Below are positions 18,331-25,484 of a stretch of DNA of 64,000 nucleotides, piece by piece. Each line of letters opens with the position of its first letter. Within the stretch, counting starts at the first letter, position 1. Origin of the DNA: HTCC2207 sp002685195 (GTDB taxonomy: Bacteria > Pseudomonadota > Gammaproteobacteria > Pseudomonadales > Porticoccaceae). The notes beneath the pieces are model-generated. The model had not been told where the DNA came from. It did not search any database and was given only the letters and a program-made list of their open reading frames with translations. Location: NCBI GenBank assembly GCA_051201675.1, contig CP179212.1:1860001-1924000 (forward strand), in the 5' to 3' direction. Both the position numbers and the translations under genes were made by a program.

Positions 18331-19728
18331 TTAGGCTAGAATATTCTCCGCGATAAACTGCTGCACCTCTGACTGCACATTGTCTAAAACGGTAAAATGC
18401 TCCTCAAGGTCAAAAAGATCTGCCATATGGTTGGGTAAATCAGGATCTCTTGGATACCCAGCTTCCTTAACCGCCTCGGGGAATTTGGCAGGATGAGCAG
18501 TGGCAAGAGTCACCATCGGAGTGCTTGTATCTTCGCGACAGGCCCGTGCCGCCGCAAGACCAATGGCCGTATGTGGGTCAAGCAGGTAATCAATATCTCT
18601 GTTTGTCGTGCTGATGAGGTCGATCATCCCACTGTCATCACATCGAAAACTAGTAAACAACTCCCTCGCTCGATCTAAAGCAGAGTTACTCAACTGCATC
18701 GATCCTGCTTTCGCATCATTCATTAATTGAGCAATCACAGCACCATCTTGGTCATAAAGATCAAATAACAGACGCTCAAAATTACTAGAGATCATGATAT
18801 CCATGCTCGGCGCCAAACTCTGCTCAAGAGGCCGGGAGGTATGATCATTATCACTAATACAACGATGTAAAATATCGTTTTGATTAGTTGCAATCACTAA
18901 CTGTTTGATTGGCAATCCCATTTTGTAAGCCAAGTAACCGGCAAAAATATCTCCAAAATTGCCCGTGGGAACAGAAAAAGAAACAGCTTGATCAGGCCCA
19001 CCAAGTCGCAAGGAGGCCCAAAAATAATAGACAATCTGGGCCATTATACGAGCCCAATTAATCGAGTTTACTGCAACAAGTTGTCGACCATCTGGCAAAA
19101 AGGACTGATCAGAAAAACTTGCTTTAACCATATTTTGGCAATCATCAAAATTTCCATGCAATGCGATATTGTGAATATTATCTGCTTGAACTGTTGTCAT
19201 TTGGCGTCGCTGTACATCTGACACTCGTTGATAAGGATGAAGAATAAAAATATCAATATTCTCACATCGTCTACAACCCTCAATCGCGGCAGAGCCAGTG
19301 TCGCCAGAGGTAGCGCCCATAATGACAACCTTTTGCTGCCGCTTTCCTAGGGTGTAGTCCAGTAGATTTCCCAAAAATTGTAGGGCAAAATCTTTAAATG
19401 CAAGAGTGGGGCCATGGAATAATTCCAAGATCCATTCGTTATTCCCGGTCTTTACCAGCGGAGCAATATCTTCATGACGAAAATTACCATAAGATTTCTC
19501 AATCAATCGCTCTAAATCGCTCTCAGGAATTGCTCCATCAACAAAAGGAGTAATCACTTTTAATGCTAATTGCTGATAGGATAATCCAGCCCAAGAGGCA
19601 ATTTCTTCATGACTGTAATGTGGCAATGACTTCGGCACATACAAACCTCCGTCTGGCGCCAACCCGGTCAAGATGACATCTTCAAAACTTTTAGGCTCTC
19701 CACCACCGCGAGTGCTAATGTATTCCAT
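18331..19728 (-). CDS. thrC: Threonine synthase
   Basis: This PLP enzyme converts O-phosphohomoserine to threonine. The 465-residue length fits the longer gammaproteobacterial form. The N-terminal family motif is MEYISTRGG, the PLP lysine is in FHGPTLAFKDFALQF, and the glycine-rich phosphate loop is SVPTGNFGDIFAGY, with MGATSGDTGSAA before it. It follows hom by 44 bp on the same strand, so aspartate-derived threonine synthesis is encoded as hom-thrC, without an adjacent thrB. Confidence 0.97.
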   Translation of the reverse strand: MEYISTRGGGEPKSFEDVILTGLAPDGGLYVPKSLPHYSHEEIASWAGLSYQQLALKVITPFVDGAIPESDLERLIEKSYGNFRHEDIAPLVKTGNNEWILELFHGPTLAFKDFALQFLGNLLDYTLGKRQQKVVIMGATSGDTGSAAIEGCRRCENIDIFILHPYQRVSDVQRRQMTTVQADNIHNIALHGNFDDCQNMVKASFSDQSFLPDGRQLVAVNSINWARIMAQIVYYFWASLRLGGPDQAVSFSVPTGNFGDIFAGYLAYKMGLPIKQLVIATNQNDILHRCISDNDHTSRPLEQSLAPSMDIMISSNFERLLFDLYDQDGAVIAQLMNDAKAGSMQLSNSALDRARELFTSFRCDDSGMIDLISTTNRDIDYLLDPHTAIGLAAARACREDTSTPMVTLATAHPAKFPEAVKEAGYPRDPDLPNHMADLFDLEEHFTVLDNVQSEVQQFIAENILA

Positions 19729-19772
19729 CTAACGACTTCCCAATAATGACTTATTGCTTATCTTAAGTTGTC

Positions 19773-21083
19773 TCACGCTTGATCTAAGTATTCAACGCGT
19801 ATGAAGTTAACTGGACCACGCACAGTCTCAAGTTGCTCGATATGCTCCACAGCCTCATCTAAACATTTTTCTTTGGTCACATTCGTTAGAATAATGACAT
19901 TGACATAACTCTCGCCGGCGGGTTGGTCACGTTGAATAATAGATTCAATACTAATTCCAGCGTCAGCCATTATTTTCGTCACATTCGACAGAACACCAGG
20001 CTTATCCAACGCAGAAAATCGGATATAAAATCCCGTCTCAACTTCTTCAATACCCAACAATGGTTGTTCTTTGAGCGCGGTAAGCTTGCATCCCAGGGCT
20101 GGCACCCAAGTATCGGGATATGAGTCCATATTTCTTGCTACATCCACGATGTCAGCTATGACAGAAGAGGCTGTGGGCTCTGAACCCGCTCCAGGACCAT
20201 AAAAAAGAGTAGTTCCAACCGCATCAGCGTTGACCATAACCGCATTCAAAACATCGTTCACCCCAGCTATTAAAGATCGCTGAGGAACCAAGGTCGGATG
20301 TACCCGCAATTCCACGCCATTTTCTGTTTGCCTTGCTATACCAAGATGCTTAATCGCATAACCAAGCTCTCGTGCATAAGCCACATCTTGAGGTTGTAAT
20401 TTTGTAATGCCCTCCGTGAAAAGACCTTTAAGTGATAAAGGCGTGCTAAAGGCAATCGAGGCCAAAATGGCCAGCTTGTGTGAGGCATCTATTCCCTCGA
20501 CATCAAATGTTGGGTCAGCCTCGGCATATCCTTTCTCTTGGGCTTCAATTAGAACGTCATTAAAATTTCTGCCTTTAGTATCCATCTCAGACAAAATAAA
20601 GTTAGTCGTACCATTAATAATTCCAGCAAGCCAATTAACACGATTAGCGGATAAGCCCTCGCGAAGAGATTTGATGATTGGAATACCACCAGCCACAGCA
20701 GCCTCGTAGCAAACCATCAACCCTCGTGACTCCGCCTCAGAGAAAATTTCCATACCATGCTCTGCGATCAGTGCTTTATTCGCAGTTACAACATGCTTGC
20801 CATTCTCTAGCGCGGTCATCACCAATTTATAAGCTGTCGTCGTTCCTCCAATAAGCTCAACAACGACGTTAATATCAGGATTCTTAGCTACCTCAAATAT
20901 ATCGCGGGTAACAGGAGTCGTAGAGAGGGCGCAGTCAGGGTTATCTCGCCGGCAACCAATCTGTGCTATTTTAATTTCACAGTTTGCTCTAGCGTTGATT
21001 GCCGCCAAGTTTCGGGATAGAACGTTATACACGCCAGATCCCACGGTTCCTAGACCGCATATGCCAATGTTTACTACTCTCAC
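19773..21083 (-). CDS. hom: Homoserine dehydrogenase
   Basis: It reduces aspartate semialdehyde to homoserine with NAD(P)H. I use the GTG at 21083 (MRVVNIGICGLGTVGSG), preceded by AGAGG seven bases upstream, giving 436 residues; an in-frame TTG at 21113 overruns that ribosome site and is unlikely. The Rossmann motif is GICGLGTVGSGV, the catalytic region includes ANKALIAEHG and GIINGTTNFILSEM, and a C-terminal ACT domain (YIRFSALDKPGVLSNVTKIMADAGISI) should bind threonine for feedback control. This is the monofunctional form with no aspartokinase fusion. It follows dsbC and precedes thrC. Confidence 0.97.
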   Translation of the reverse strand: MRVVNIGICGLGTVGSGVYNVLSRNLAAINARANCEIKIAQIGCRRDNPDCALSTTPVTRDIFEVAKNPDINVVVELIGGTTTAYKLVMTALENGKHVVTANKALIAEHGMEIFSEAESRGLMVCYEAAVAGGIPIIKSLREGLSANRVNWLAGIINGTTNFILSEMDTKGRNFNDVLIEAQEKGYAEADPTFDVEGIDASHKLAILASIAFSTPLSLKGLFTEGITKLQPQDVAYARELGYAIKHLGIARQTENGVELRVHPTLVPQRSLIAGVNDVLNAVMVNADAVGTTLFYGPGAGSEPTASSVIADIVDVARNMDSYPDTWVPALGCKLTALKEQPLLGIEEVETGFYIRFSALDKPGVLSNVTKIMADAGISIESIIQRDQPAGESYVNVIILTNVTKEKCLDEAVEHIEQLETVRGPVNFIRVEYLDQA

Positions 21084-21210
21084 CTCATTACCTCTGAATA
21101 CTCCTGAATTCAAGGCACGTAAAATCCGCCAGCCTCTTTTACCAACAATTTTATACTATTTGAGAATTTATTCGGGTTTATTAGCTAAGTATTTTTCCAC
21201 AGTGAAAAAT

Positions 21211-21960
21211 TCAAGAGCCTATACCTAAAATTTTCGCCAGAGCCTCGGCCTTTTGATACCCTGGAAGCATCGTCCCGTCCATAAGAACAATCGCTGGTGT
21301 TCCTGTGACTCCTAACCGCTGACCGAGATTGTAGTGCTCTGCAACCGGATTTTCTGAACAAACATTTAATGGATCATCATCACCATTTTTAGATCGCGTT
21401 AAACTACCTTGGGGATCATCGGAACACCAAGCAGTAGCGATCTTGTCATAGGAGGCAGATGCTACTCCAGCTCTTGGAAATGCAAGGTATCTGACCTCGA
21501 CACCCATTTGATTCAGTTCCGGCACTTCTTGATGGAGCTTTCTACAATAACCACAATCCACATCAGTAAAAACATTAATAATTGCTTTTGTTGGTATGGA
21601 AGACTTAAAAACAATCATTTCGTCTGTTGATAAAGAAGCAAATGCCTCTCTACGGTCAACGTCGAGCCGTAAGTTACGAACGTCCACAAACTGACCTACT
21701 TTGACCTTATAAAGCGCGCCATCGAAAAAGAATTCTCCATCCTCAGAGACATAAAGTATTGGTCCTCCCATTACTTGTACCTCATAAAATGTAGGAACCT
21801 CGGATGAACCAATAAACTTATAATCTAAATCAGACCGCGCCGCCTTAAGCTTTGAGATTATGGTCTGCCGAACGACTTGATCATCATCTGCGAGAGTCGA
21901 CCCTGCGCATGCCAAAGTTATTACTAAGACACACGTCAGCAAAGTTGAAAAAGATTTCAT
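21211..21960 (-). CDS. dsbC: Periplasmic thiol:disulfide isomerase DsbC
   Basis: It corrects wrongly paired disulfides in periplasmic proteins. The 249-residue precursor has a signal peptide (LLTCVLVITLACAGSTLA), an N-terminal dimerisation domain, and a C-terminal thioredoxin fold with the active site CGYC at Cys136-Cys139 and the cis-Pro loop GVTGTPAIVL. Two further cysteines (AWCSD and NVCSE) match the structural disulfide of DsbC. Placement upstream of hom-thrC is the usual Pseudomonas-type order. Confidence 0.94.
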   Translation of the reverse strand: MKSFSTLLTCVLVITLACAGSTLADDDQVVRQTIISKLKAARSDLDYKFIGSSEVPTFYEVQVMGGPILYVSEDGEFFFDGALYKVKVGQFVDVRNLRLDVDRREAFASLSTDEMIVFKSSIPTKAIINVFTDVDCGYCRKLHQEVPELNQMGVEVRYLAFPRAGVASASYDKIATAWCSDDPQGSLTRSKNGDDDPLNVCSENPVAEHYNLGQRLGVTGTPAIVLMDGTMLPGYQKAEALAKILGIGS

Positions 21961-22032
21961 TATTTTTTGTCTCGGATAAATTGTAATTTAAAACATAGCG
22001 GAGTGGTAAAAGCCATAACTAGCACTCTAAAT

Positions 22033-22057
22033 CCGTCTCTATTGAGCTCAAAGACGG
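22033..22057 (-). terminator. Possible weak terminator after the second PII gene
   Basis: Just past the stop of the PII gene, CCGTCT (22033-22038) can pair with AGACGG (22052-22057), with a self-complementary TTGAGCTCAA inside the loop. On the minus strand only ATTTAG follows, not a proper T-run, so termination may be inefficient. Confidence 0.35.
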
Positions 22058-22058
22058 T

Positions 22059-22397
22059 CTAAATTGCATCGGCGCCCGTTTCACCAGTACGAATTCTTAT
22101 CACCTCATCTAATGAAGAAATAAAGATCTTACCGTCGCCTATCTTTCCAGTCGCTGCTGATTTAGTGATCGCCTCCACAGTGCTGTCAACTAAATCCGTG
22201 GATATAGCAATCTCTAATTTAATTTTGGGTAAAAAATCGACAACATATTCCGCACCTCGATACAGCTCAGTATGCCCTTTTTGACGACCGAAGCCTTTGA
22301 CTTCCGTCACTGTAATGCCTTGGACTCCCAAGTCAGCAAGAGCTTCGCGAACATCGTCCAGTTTGAACGGTTTAATTACTGCAGTAATCAGTTTCAT
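22059..22397 (-). CDS. glnK: PII signal transduction protein (second copy, downstream of amtB)
   Basis: A 112-residue PII protein starting at the ATG at 22397 (MKLITAVIKPFKLDDVREAL). An in-frame extension to 22454 exists but is not family-like. The uridylylation site Tyr51 in the T-loop (GHTELYRGAEYVVDFLPK), the B-loop (TGKIGDGKIFIS) and the C-loop (IRIRTGETGADAI) are intact. PII proteins sense 2-oxoglutarate and ATP/ADP and act on AmtB, NtrB and the adenylyltransferase. It is separated from amtB by a strong terminator at 22509-22537, so it probably has its own promoter; I found no sigma54 consensus in that gap. It is close to but not identical with the copy at 23814. It could equally be called glnB. 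Confidence 0.93.
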   Translation of the reverse strand: MKLITAVIKPFKLDDVREALADLGVQGITVTEVKGFGRQKGHTELYRGAEYVVDFLPKIKLEIAISTDLVDSTVEAITKSAATGKIGDGKIFISSLDEVIRIRTGETGADAI

Positions 22398-22508
22398 ATT
22401 TACATATTTCCTTACACGTGACTTATATCCCTTAAGATACCTCTTTATCTCCAAAATTGCATCAGGATAAAATCAAAAATCATGAAATAATTTTGGTTAA
22501 CTGAGGAC

Positions 22509-22537
22509 AAAAAAAACCGGAGCACAAGGCTCCGGTT
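22509..22537 (-). terminator. Rho-independent terminator after amtB
   Basis: AACCGGAGC (22515-22523) pairs perfectly with GCTCCGGTT (22529-22537) across a five-base loop. On the minus strand this hairpin is followed by a run of eight T. It ends the torF-glnK-amtB transcript and separates it from the second PII gene. Confidence 0.92.
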
Positions 22538-22557
22538 AATCTAGGGGTTATTGTAAT

Positions 22558-23799
22558 CTATGACTTAGCACTAACAAACTCGGGGTATGCTTCCATTCCG
22601 CACTCTGAAAGATCAACTCCGTCAAACTCTTCTTCCTGAGAGACGCGAATGCCCATGGTAGACTTCAGAATACTCCACACAACCGCGCTGGCTCCAAATA
22701 CCCAGATGAAGATAGTTGCGGCCCCAATTAACTGACCAGAGAATGTTGAAGCATCATTCGTTAGCGGCACTAACAGCAAGCCTAGTAAACCAACAACACC
22801 ATGAACAGAAATAGCACCTACCGGATCATCAATCTTTAACTTATCAAGAGCCACAATACTAAAGACCACTAAGACACCGCCTAATCCACCAAACAGCGTT
22901 GCTTGTAAAGCGGTCGGGGTTGACGGCTCTGCGGTAATAGCGACGAGACCTGCTAACGCTCCATTCAAGGCCATCGTTAAATCAGCTTTACCAAACATGA
23001 ATCTAGCAACGATGAGGGCAGCAATTAATCCGCCACTTGCAGCAGCATTAGTATTTAAGAATACCACCGCAACAGCGTTCGCGCTTTCAACTGAAGCGGT
23101 AGCAAGAACCGATCCTCCGTTGAAACCAAACCAGCCCAACCATAAAATAAAGGTTCCTAAAGTGGCCATGGGTAGATTGGCGCCAGGAATTGCATTTATT
23201 GAGCCATCCGCTCCGTACTTGCCCTTTCGTGCTCCTAGCAAGAGAACGCCAGCTAAGGCTGCAGACGCACCCGCCATGTGTACGATGCCCGATCCTGCGA
23301 AGTCAGAAAATCCAAGATCGCCTAAAGTATATAAACCGAAGACTGACTGTCCGCCCCAAGTCCATGATCCTTCCATCGGATAGATAAAGCCGGTCATCAC
23401 AACTGCAAAAGCTAAAAATGCCCATAATTTCATTCGCTCTGCCACCGCACCTGACACGATAGACATTGCTGTAGCAACAAAAACTACCTGAAAGTAAAAA
23501 TCAGCAGAGGGGGCATAAGTAGCTGGCTCTTCCATGCCTGTAGCACCGTCACCAGTGATGCCTCTTAACAACAGATCGCCAAGGTCAGCGTACATAATGT
23601 GATATCCACAGACCATATACATGGTACAGGCGACCGCAAATAGAGAAATATTTTTGGTTAATATTTCGGTAGTATTTTTAGAGCGGACCAAACCCGCCTC
23701 GAGCATGGCAAACCCAGCTGCCATCCACATAACCAATGCGCCGCACATTAAAAAGTAAAATGTATCGAGCGCGTACTGTAATTCAAATATCTCGTTCAT
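22558..23799 (-). CDS. amtB: Ammonium transporter AmtB
   Basis: An inner-membrane channel of 413 residues with eleven predicted spans. Family motifs include FAMLEAGLVRSKN, GSGIVHMAGASAALAG with the first pore His, LGWFGFNGGS and SVHGVVGLLGLLLV with the second pore His. It starts directly with MNEIFELQYALDTF with no long signal peptide, as in some proteobacterial Amt proteins. The C-terminal region that contacts PII (MGIRVSQEEEFDGVDLSECG) is intact. A clear ribosome site (AAGGAAG) precedes the ATG. It lies between two PII genes, 14 bp after the upstream one. Confidence 0.97.
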   Translation of the reverse strand: MNEIFELQYALDTFYFLMCGALVMWMAAGFAMLEAGLVRSKNTTEILTKNISLFAVACTMYMVCGYHIMYADLGDLLLRGITGDGATGMEEPATYAPSADFYFQVVFVATAMSIVSGAVAERMKLWAFLAFAVVMTGFIYPMEGSWTWGGQSVFGLYTLGDLGFSDFAGSGIVHMAGASAALAGVLLLGARKGKYGADGSINAIPGANLPMATLGTFILWLGWFGFNGGSVLATASVESANAVAVVFLNTNAAASGGLIAALIVARFMFGKADLTMALNGALAGLVAITAEPSTPTALQATLFGGLGGVLVVFSIVALDKLKIDDPVGAISVHGVVGLLGLLLVPLTNDASTFSGQLIGAATIFIWVFGASAVVWSILKSTMGIRVSQEEEFDGVDLSECGMEAYPEFVSAKS

Positions 23800-23813
23800 T
23801 GTTCTTCCTTAAT

Positions 23814-24152
23814 TTAGATGGCTTCTGGACCGGTTTCCCCGGTACGGATTCGAATAGCATCATCAAGTTGGCTGATAAAAATCTTACCGTCGCCAATCTT
23901 GCCTGTTGCTGCGGATTTAGTGATAGCTTCAACGGCGCTTTCAACCAACTCATCGGTCAATGCCACTTCTACCTTTACTTTTGGTAAAAAATCGACAACA
24001 TACTCAGCACCTCGATACAACTCAGTGTGACCTTTTTGTCGACCAAAACCTTTTACCTCTGTTACGGTTACGCCTGAAACACCCAATTCACCGAGCGCTT
24101 CACGAACTTCATCCAGCTTGAAAGGTTTAATAATTGCAGTAACTAATTTCAT
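23814..24152 (-). CDS. glnK: PII signal transduction protein GlnK (upstream of amtB)
   Basis: A 112-residue PII protein (MKLVTAIIKPFKLDEVREAL...). Tyr51, the T-loop (GHTELYRGAEYVVDFLPK), the B-loop and the C-loop are all conserved. The T-loop is identical to that of the second copy; the differences lie in the residue 20-30 and 58-70 regions. The ribosome site is GGAGG with an optimal gap. It is the first gene after torF and directly precedes amtB, so it is the canonical GlnK that would plug AmtB when nitrogen is sufficient. The whole unit is headed by a sigma54-type promoter at 24946-24963. Confidence 0.96.
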   Translation of the reverse strand: MKLVTAIIKPFKLDEVREALGELGVSGVTVTEVKGFGRQKGHTELYRGAEYVVDFLPKVKVEVALTDELVESAVEAITKSAATGKIGDGKIFISQLDDAIRIRTGETGPEAI

Positions 24153-24163
24153 GGATCCTCCAT

Positions 24164-24183
24164 TGAGTGGCTAAAGCCACTCA
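24164..24183 (-). promoter_or_regulatory. Perfect hairpin between torF and glnK
   Basis: TGAGTGGCT (24164-24172) and AGCCACTCA (24175-24183) form a 9-bp perfect stem around two bases. No T-run follows on the minus strand; instead the glnK ribosome site begins a few bases later. It may protect or process the mRNA, or lower glnK-amtB expression relative to torF. Its action as a terminator is doubtful. Confidence 0.6.
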
Positions 24184-24212
24184 TATTGCTTTAAAAGAAA
24201 ATACCTCAGCGC

Positions 24213-24878
24213 TTACAGCGACTTTGAGATGGTAATTGCAAATTCAGCATCAGCATCTAGGGCACCGCTTCCCGATGAATCAATAAAACTAAAGTCAACG
24301 CCGACTCCACTGACTTCAGTGCTAAGAGAAATCGAATAATCATCCACTGTGTCGCCAAAAACCTCGTCGTAGGCGACATTGTCATCAGCTGAAATAGTTC
24401 CGTAGTGAAGGCCTAAGCTCCAGTTCTCTCCCAAAGAAAAGCCATAATCTACATAGACATAAGTAGTTTCACCTGAGGAGGCAAAGTAATCGTCAGAAAA
24501 GTTAAAACCAACGGTCGCATCACCAAAGGACAAGCTCCCATACAACTCTTCAAAATCTAAAGTCGAATCTCCGGGATAACCATAGAACAAGTAGCCCACA
24601 TCGAAGCTGACTGCTTCAGTTAGGTCACCAACATATCCCACGTAATAATCAAGCTCTGGACCGTTACTAAAATCAATACTCGAAGCCCATGTACCCACAT
24701 AAATACCATTTTCAAAATTGACATCGAAACCGCCTGATAGCGCTTCTCCACCAGCTTGATCGACGCCTCTGAAAAAATATTCGGATCCAAGTGCTACGTT
24801 TCCTGAAATTTCGGCGGACATTCCTGTCGCTGCTGTCATCATAGTTGCAGCCAAAACTGCAGTTTTTATTGCTTTCAT
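24213..24878 (-). CDS. TorF-family putative outer-membrane porin
   Basis: A 221-residue exported protein starting at the ATG at 24878 with GGGAG upstream; an in-frame extension to 24983 would run across the promoter and is not used. The signal peptide is MKAIKTAVLAATMMTAATGMSA. The mature part is acidic, rich in Gly, Tyr and Ser, and alternates as beta-strands (VALGSEYFFRGVDQAGG, YYVGYVGDLTEAVSFDVGYL, TYVYVDYGFSLGENWSLGLHYG), ending with SL as many outer-membrane proteins end in a hydrophobic or aromatic residue. EYFFRG is typical of the TIGR02001/TorF family. It is the first gene of the nitrogen-regulated unit with glnK and amtB, suggesting a role in nutrient uptake across the outer membrane; that role is inference. 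Confidence 0.85.
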   Translation of the reverse strand: MKAIKTAVLAATMMTAATGMSAEISGNVALGSEYFFRGVDQAGGEALSGGFDVNFENGIYVGTWASSIDFSNGPELDYYVGYVGDLTEAVSFDVGYLFYGYPGDSTLDFEELYGSLSFGDATVGFNFSDDYFASSGETTYVYVDYGFSLGENWSLGLHYGTISADDNVAYDEVFGDTVDDYSISLSTEVSGVGVDFSFIDSSGSGALDADAEFAITISKSL

Positions 24879-24945
24879 TAAGTAATCTCCCAAGATTGTG
24901 TTGTCAATTGATTTGTGTCTCACCTTTCGGTCAGTATCTAAGCCT

Positions 24946-24963
24946 TTGCATATTGCGTGCCAA
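24946..24963 (-). promoter_or_regulatory. Sigma54 (RpoN) -24/-12 promoter for torF-glnK-amtB
   Basis: The minus strand reads TTGGCACGCAATATGCAA. Against the consensus TGGCACG-N4-TTGCA it has a perfect -24 element, the exact spacing, the invariant GC at -12 and one mismatch (ATGC for TTGC). The transcription start would fall near 24936, about 58 bases before the torF ATG. Confidence 0.85.
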
Positions 24964-25014
24964 CTCTTGAAAGTCGTCTCCAATCAAGGTTTTATAAGTA
25001 AAAGGTAGGCTTTA

Positions 25015-25031
25015 TGCGCTAAATTGGTGCG
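25015..25031. promoter_or_regulatory. Putative NtrC binding site
   Basis: TGCGCTAAATTGGTGCG is an imperfect palindrome that matches the NtrC operator pattern (TGCACY-N5-GGTGCA class) at nearly every key base. Its centre is about 85-90 bp upstream of the predicted sigma54 start, a usual enhancer distance. Confidence 0.7.
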
Positions 25032-25057
25032 ACAACTCACTGCTTGGTTCTTTGCAA

Positions 25058-25074
25058 TGCACCAAAACAGTAAT
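25058..25074. promoter_or_regulatory. Possible second, weaker NtrC half-site
   Basis: TGCACCAAAACAGTAAT has a perfect left half (TGCACC) but a poor right half. It lies about 43 bp from the stronger site, four turns of the helix, which would suit cooperative NtrC binding. It is also just upstream of the divergent ubiK gene. Confidence 0.4.
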
Positions 25075-25171
25075 CTTAGAATCCACCGAAAAGAAGGCCC
25101 TAATATGTCAAAATAAGCTGACAATGATCGCCAAACATTGAATAATAGCGATCAGGAACGGAGCATGAAAA

Positions 25172-25426
25172 ATGGACAGCGAAGATATTTATAGTCAGTT
25201 TCAATCTCATCTTGATAAAACTCTTTCAGGCGCAGAGGCAATGAGTGCTGAGATGCACCAACTCTTACGCGCGGCAATGAATAAAACTTTATCCAACTTA
25301 GACGTAGTAACTCGTGAAGAGTTTGATACTCAGCAAGCAGTTCTAGTGCGATCTCGTGAGAAAATTGATGTCCTAGAAAAACAGATAGCGGAAATTGAAA
25401 CTCTGATCACCAAAAATAACGCTTAA
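25172..25426 (+). CDS. ubiK: Ubiquinone biosynthesis accessory factor UbiK (YqiC/BMFP)
   Basis: An 84-residue protein with an amphipathic N-terminal helix and a long C-terminal coiled coil (VTREEFDTQQAVLVRSREKI DVLEKQIAEIE). VTREEFDxQ is the hallmark of the BMFP/UbiK family. UbiK binds UbiJ in the soluble ubiquinone biosynthesis complex; in other bacteria it promotes membrane fusion in vitro. GGAG lies eight bases before the ATG at 25172. It precedes comM by 58 bp, a conserved pair in many Gammaproteobacteria. Confidence 0.92.
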   Translation: MDSEDIYSQFQSHLDKTLSGAEAMSAEMHQLLRAAMNKTLSNLDVVTREEFDTQQAVLVRSREKIDVLEKQIAEIETLITKNNA

Positions 25427-25484
25427 AGCGACCCTAATTAACTAAGGATGGTTATTAGTAGTCTTGTCATACAAGGAGGTATGA

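Noticed and set aside
22997..23383. 128-codon plus-strand frame inside amtB
   Set aside because: Proline-rich antisense translation of a conserved membrane protein; no support.
24879..24983. N-terminal extension of the TorF protein up to 24983
   Set aside because: It would place coding sequence over the sigma54 promoter and ahead of a clean signal peptide and ribosome site at 24878.
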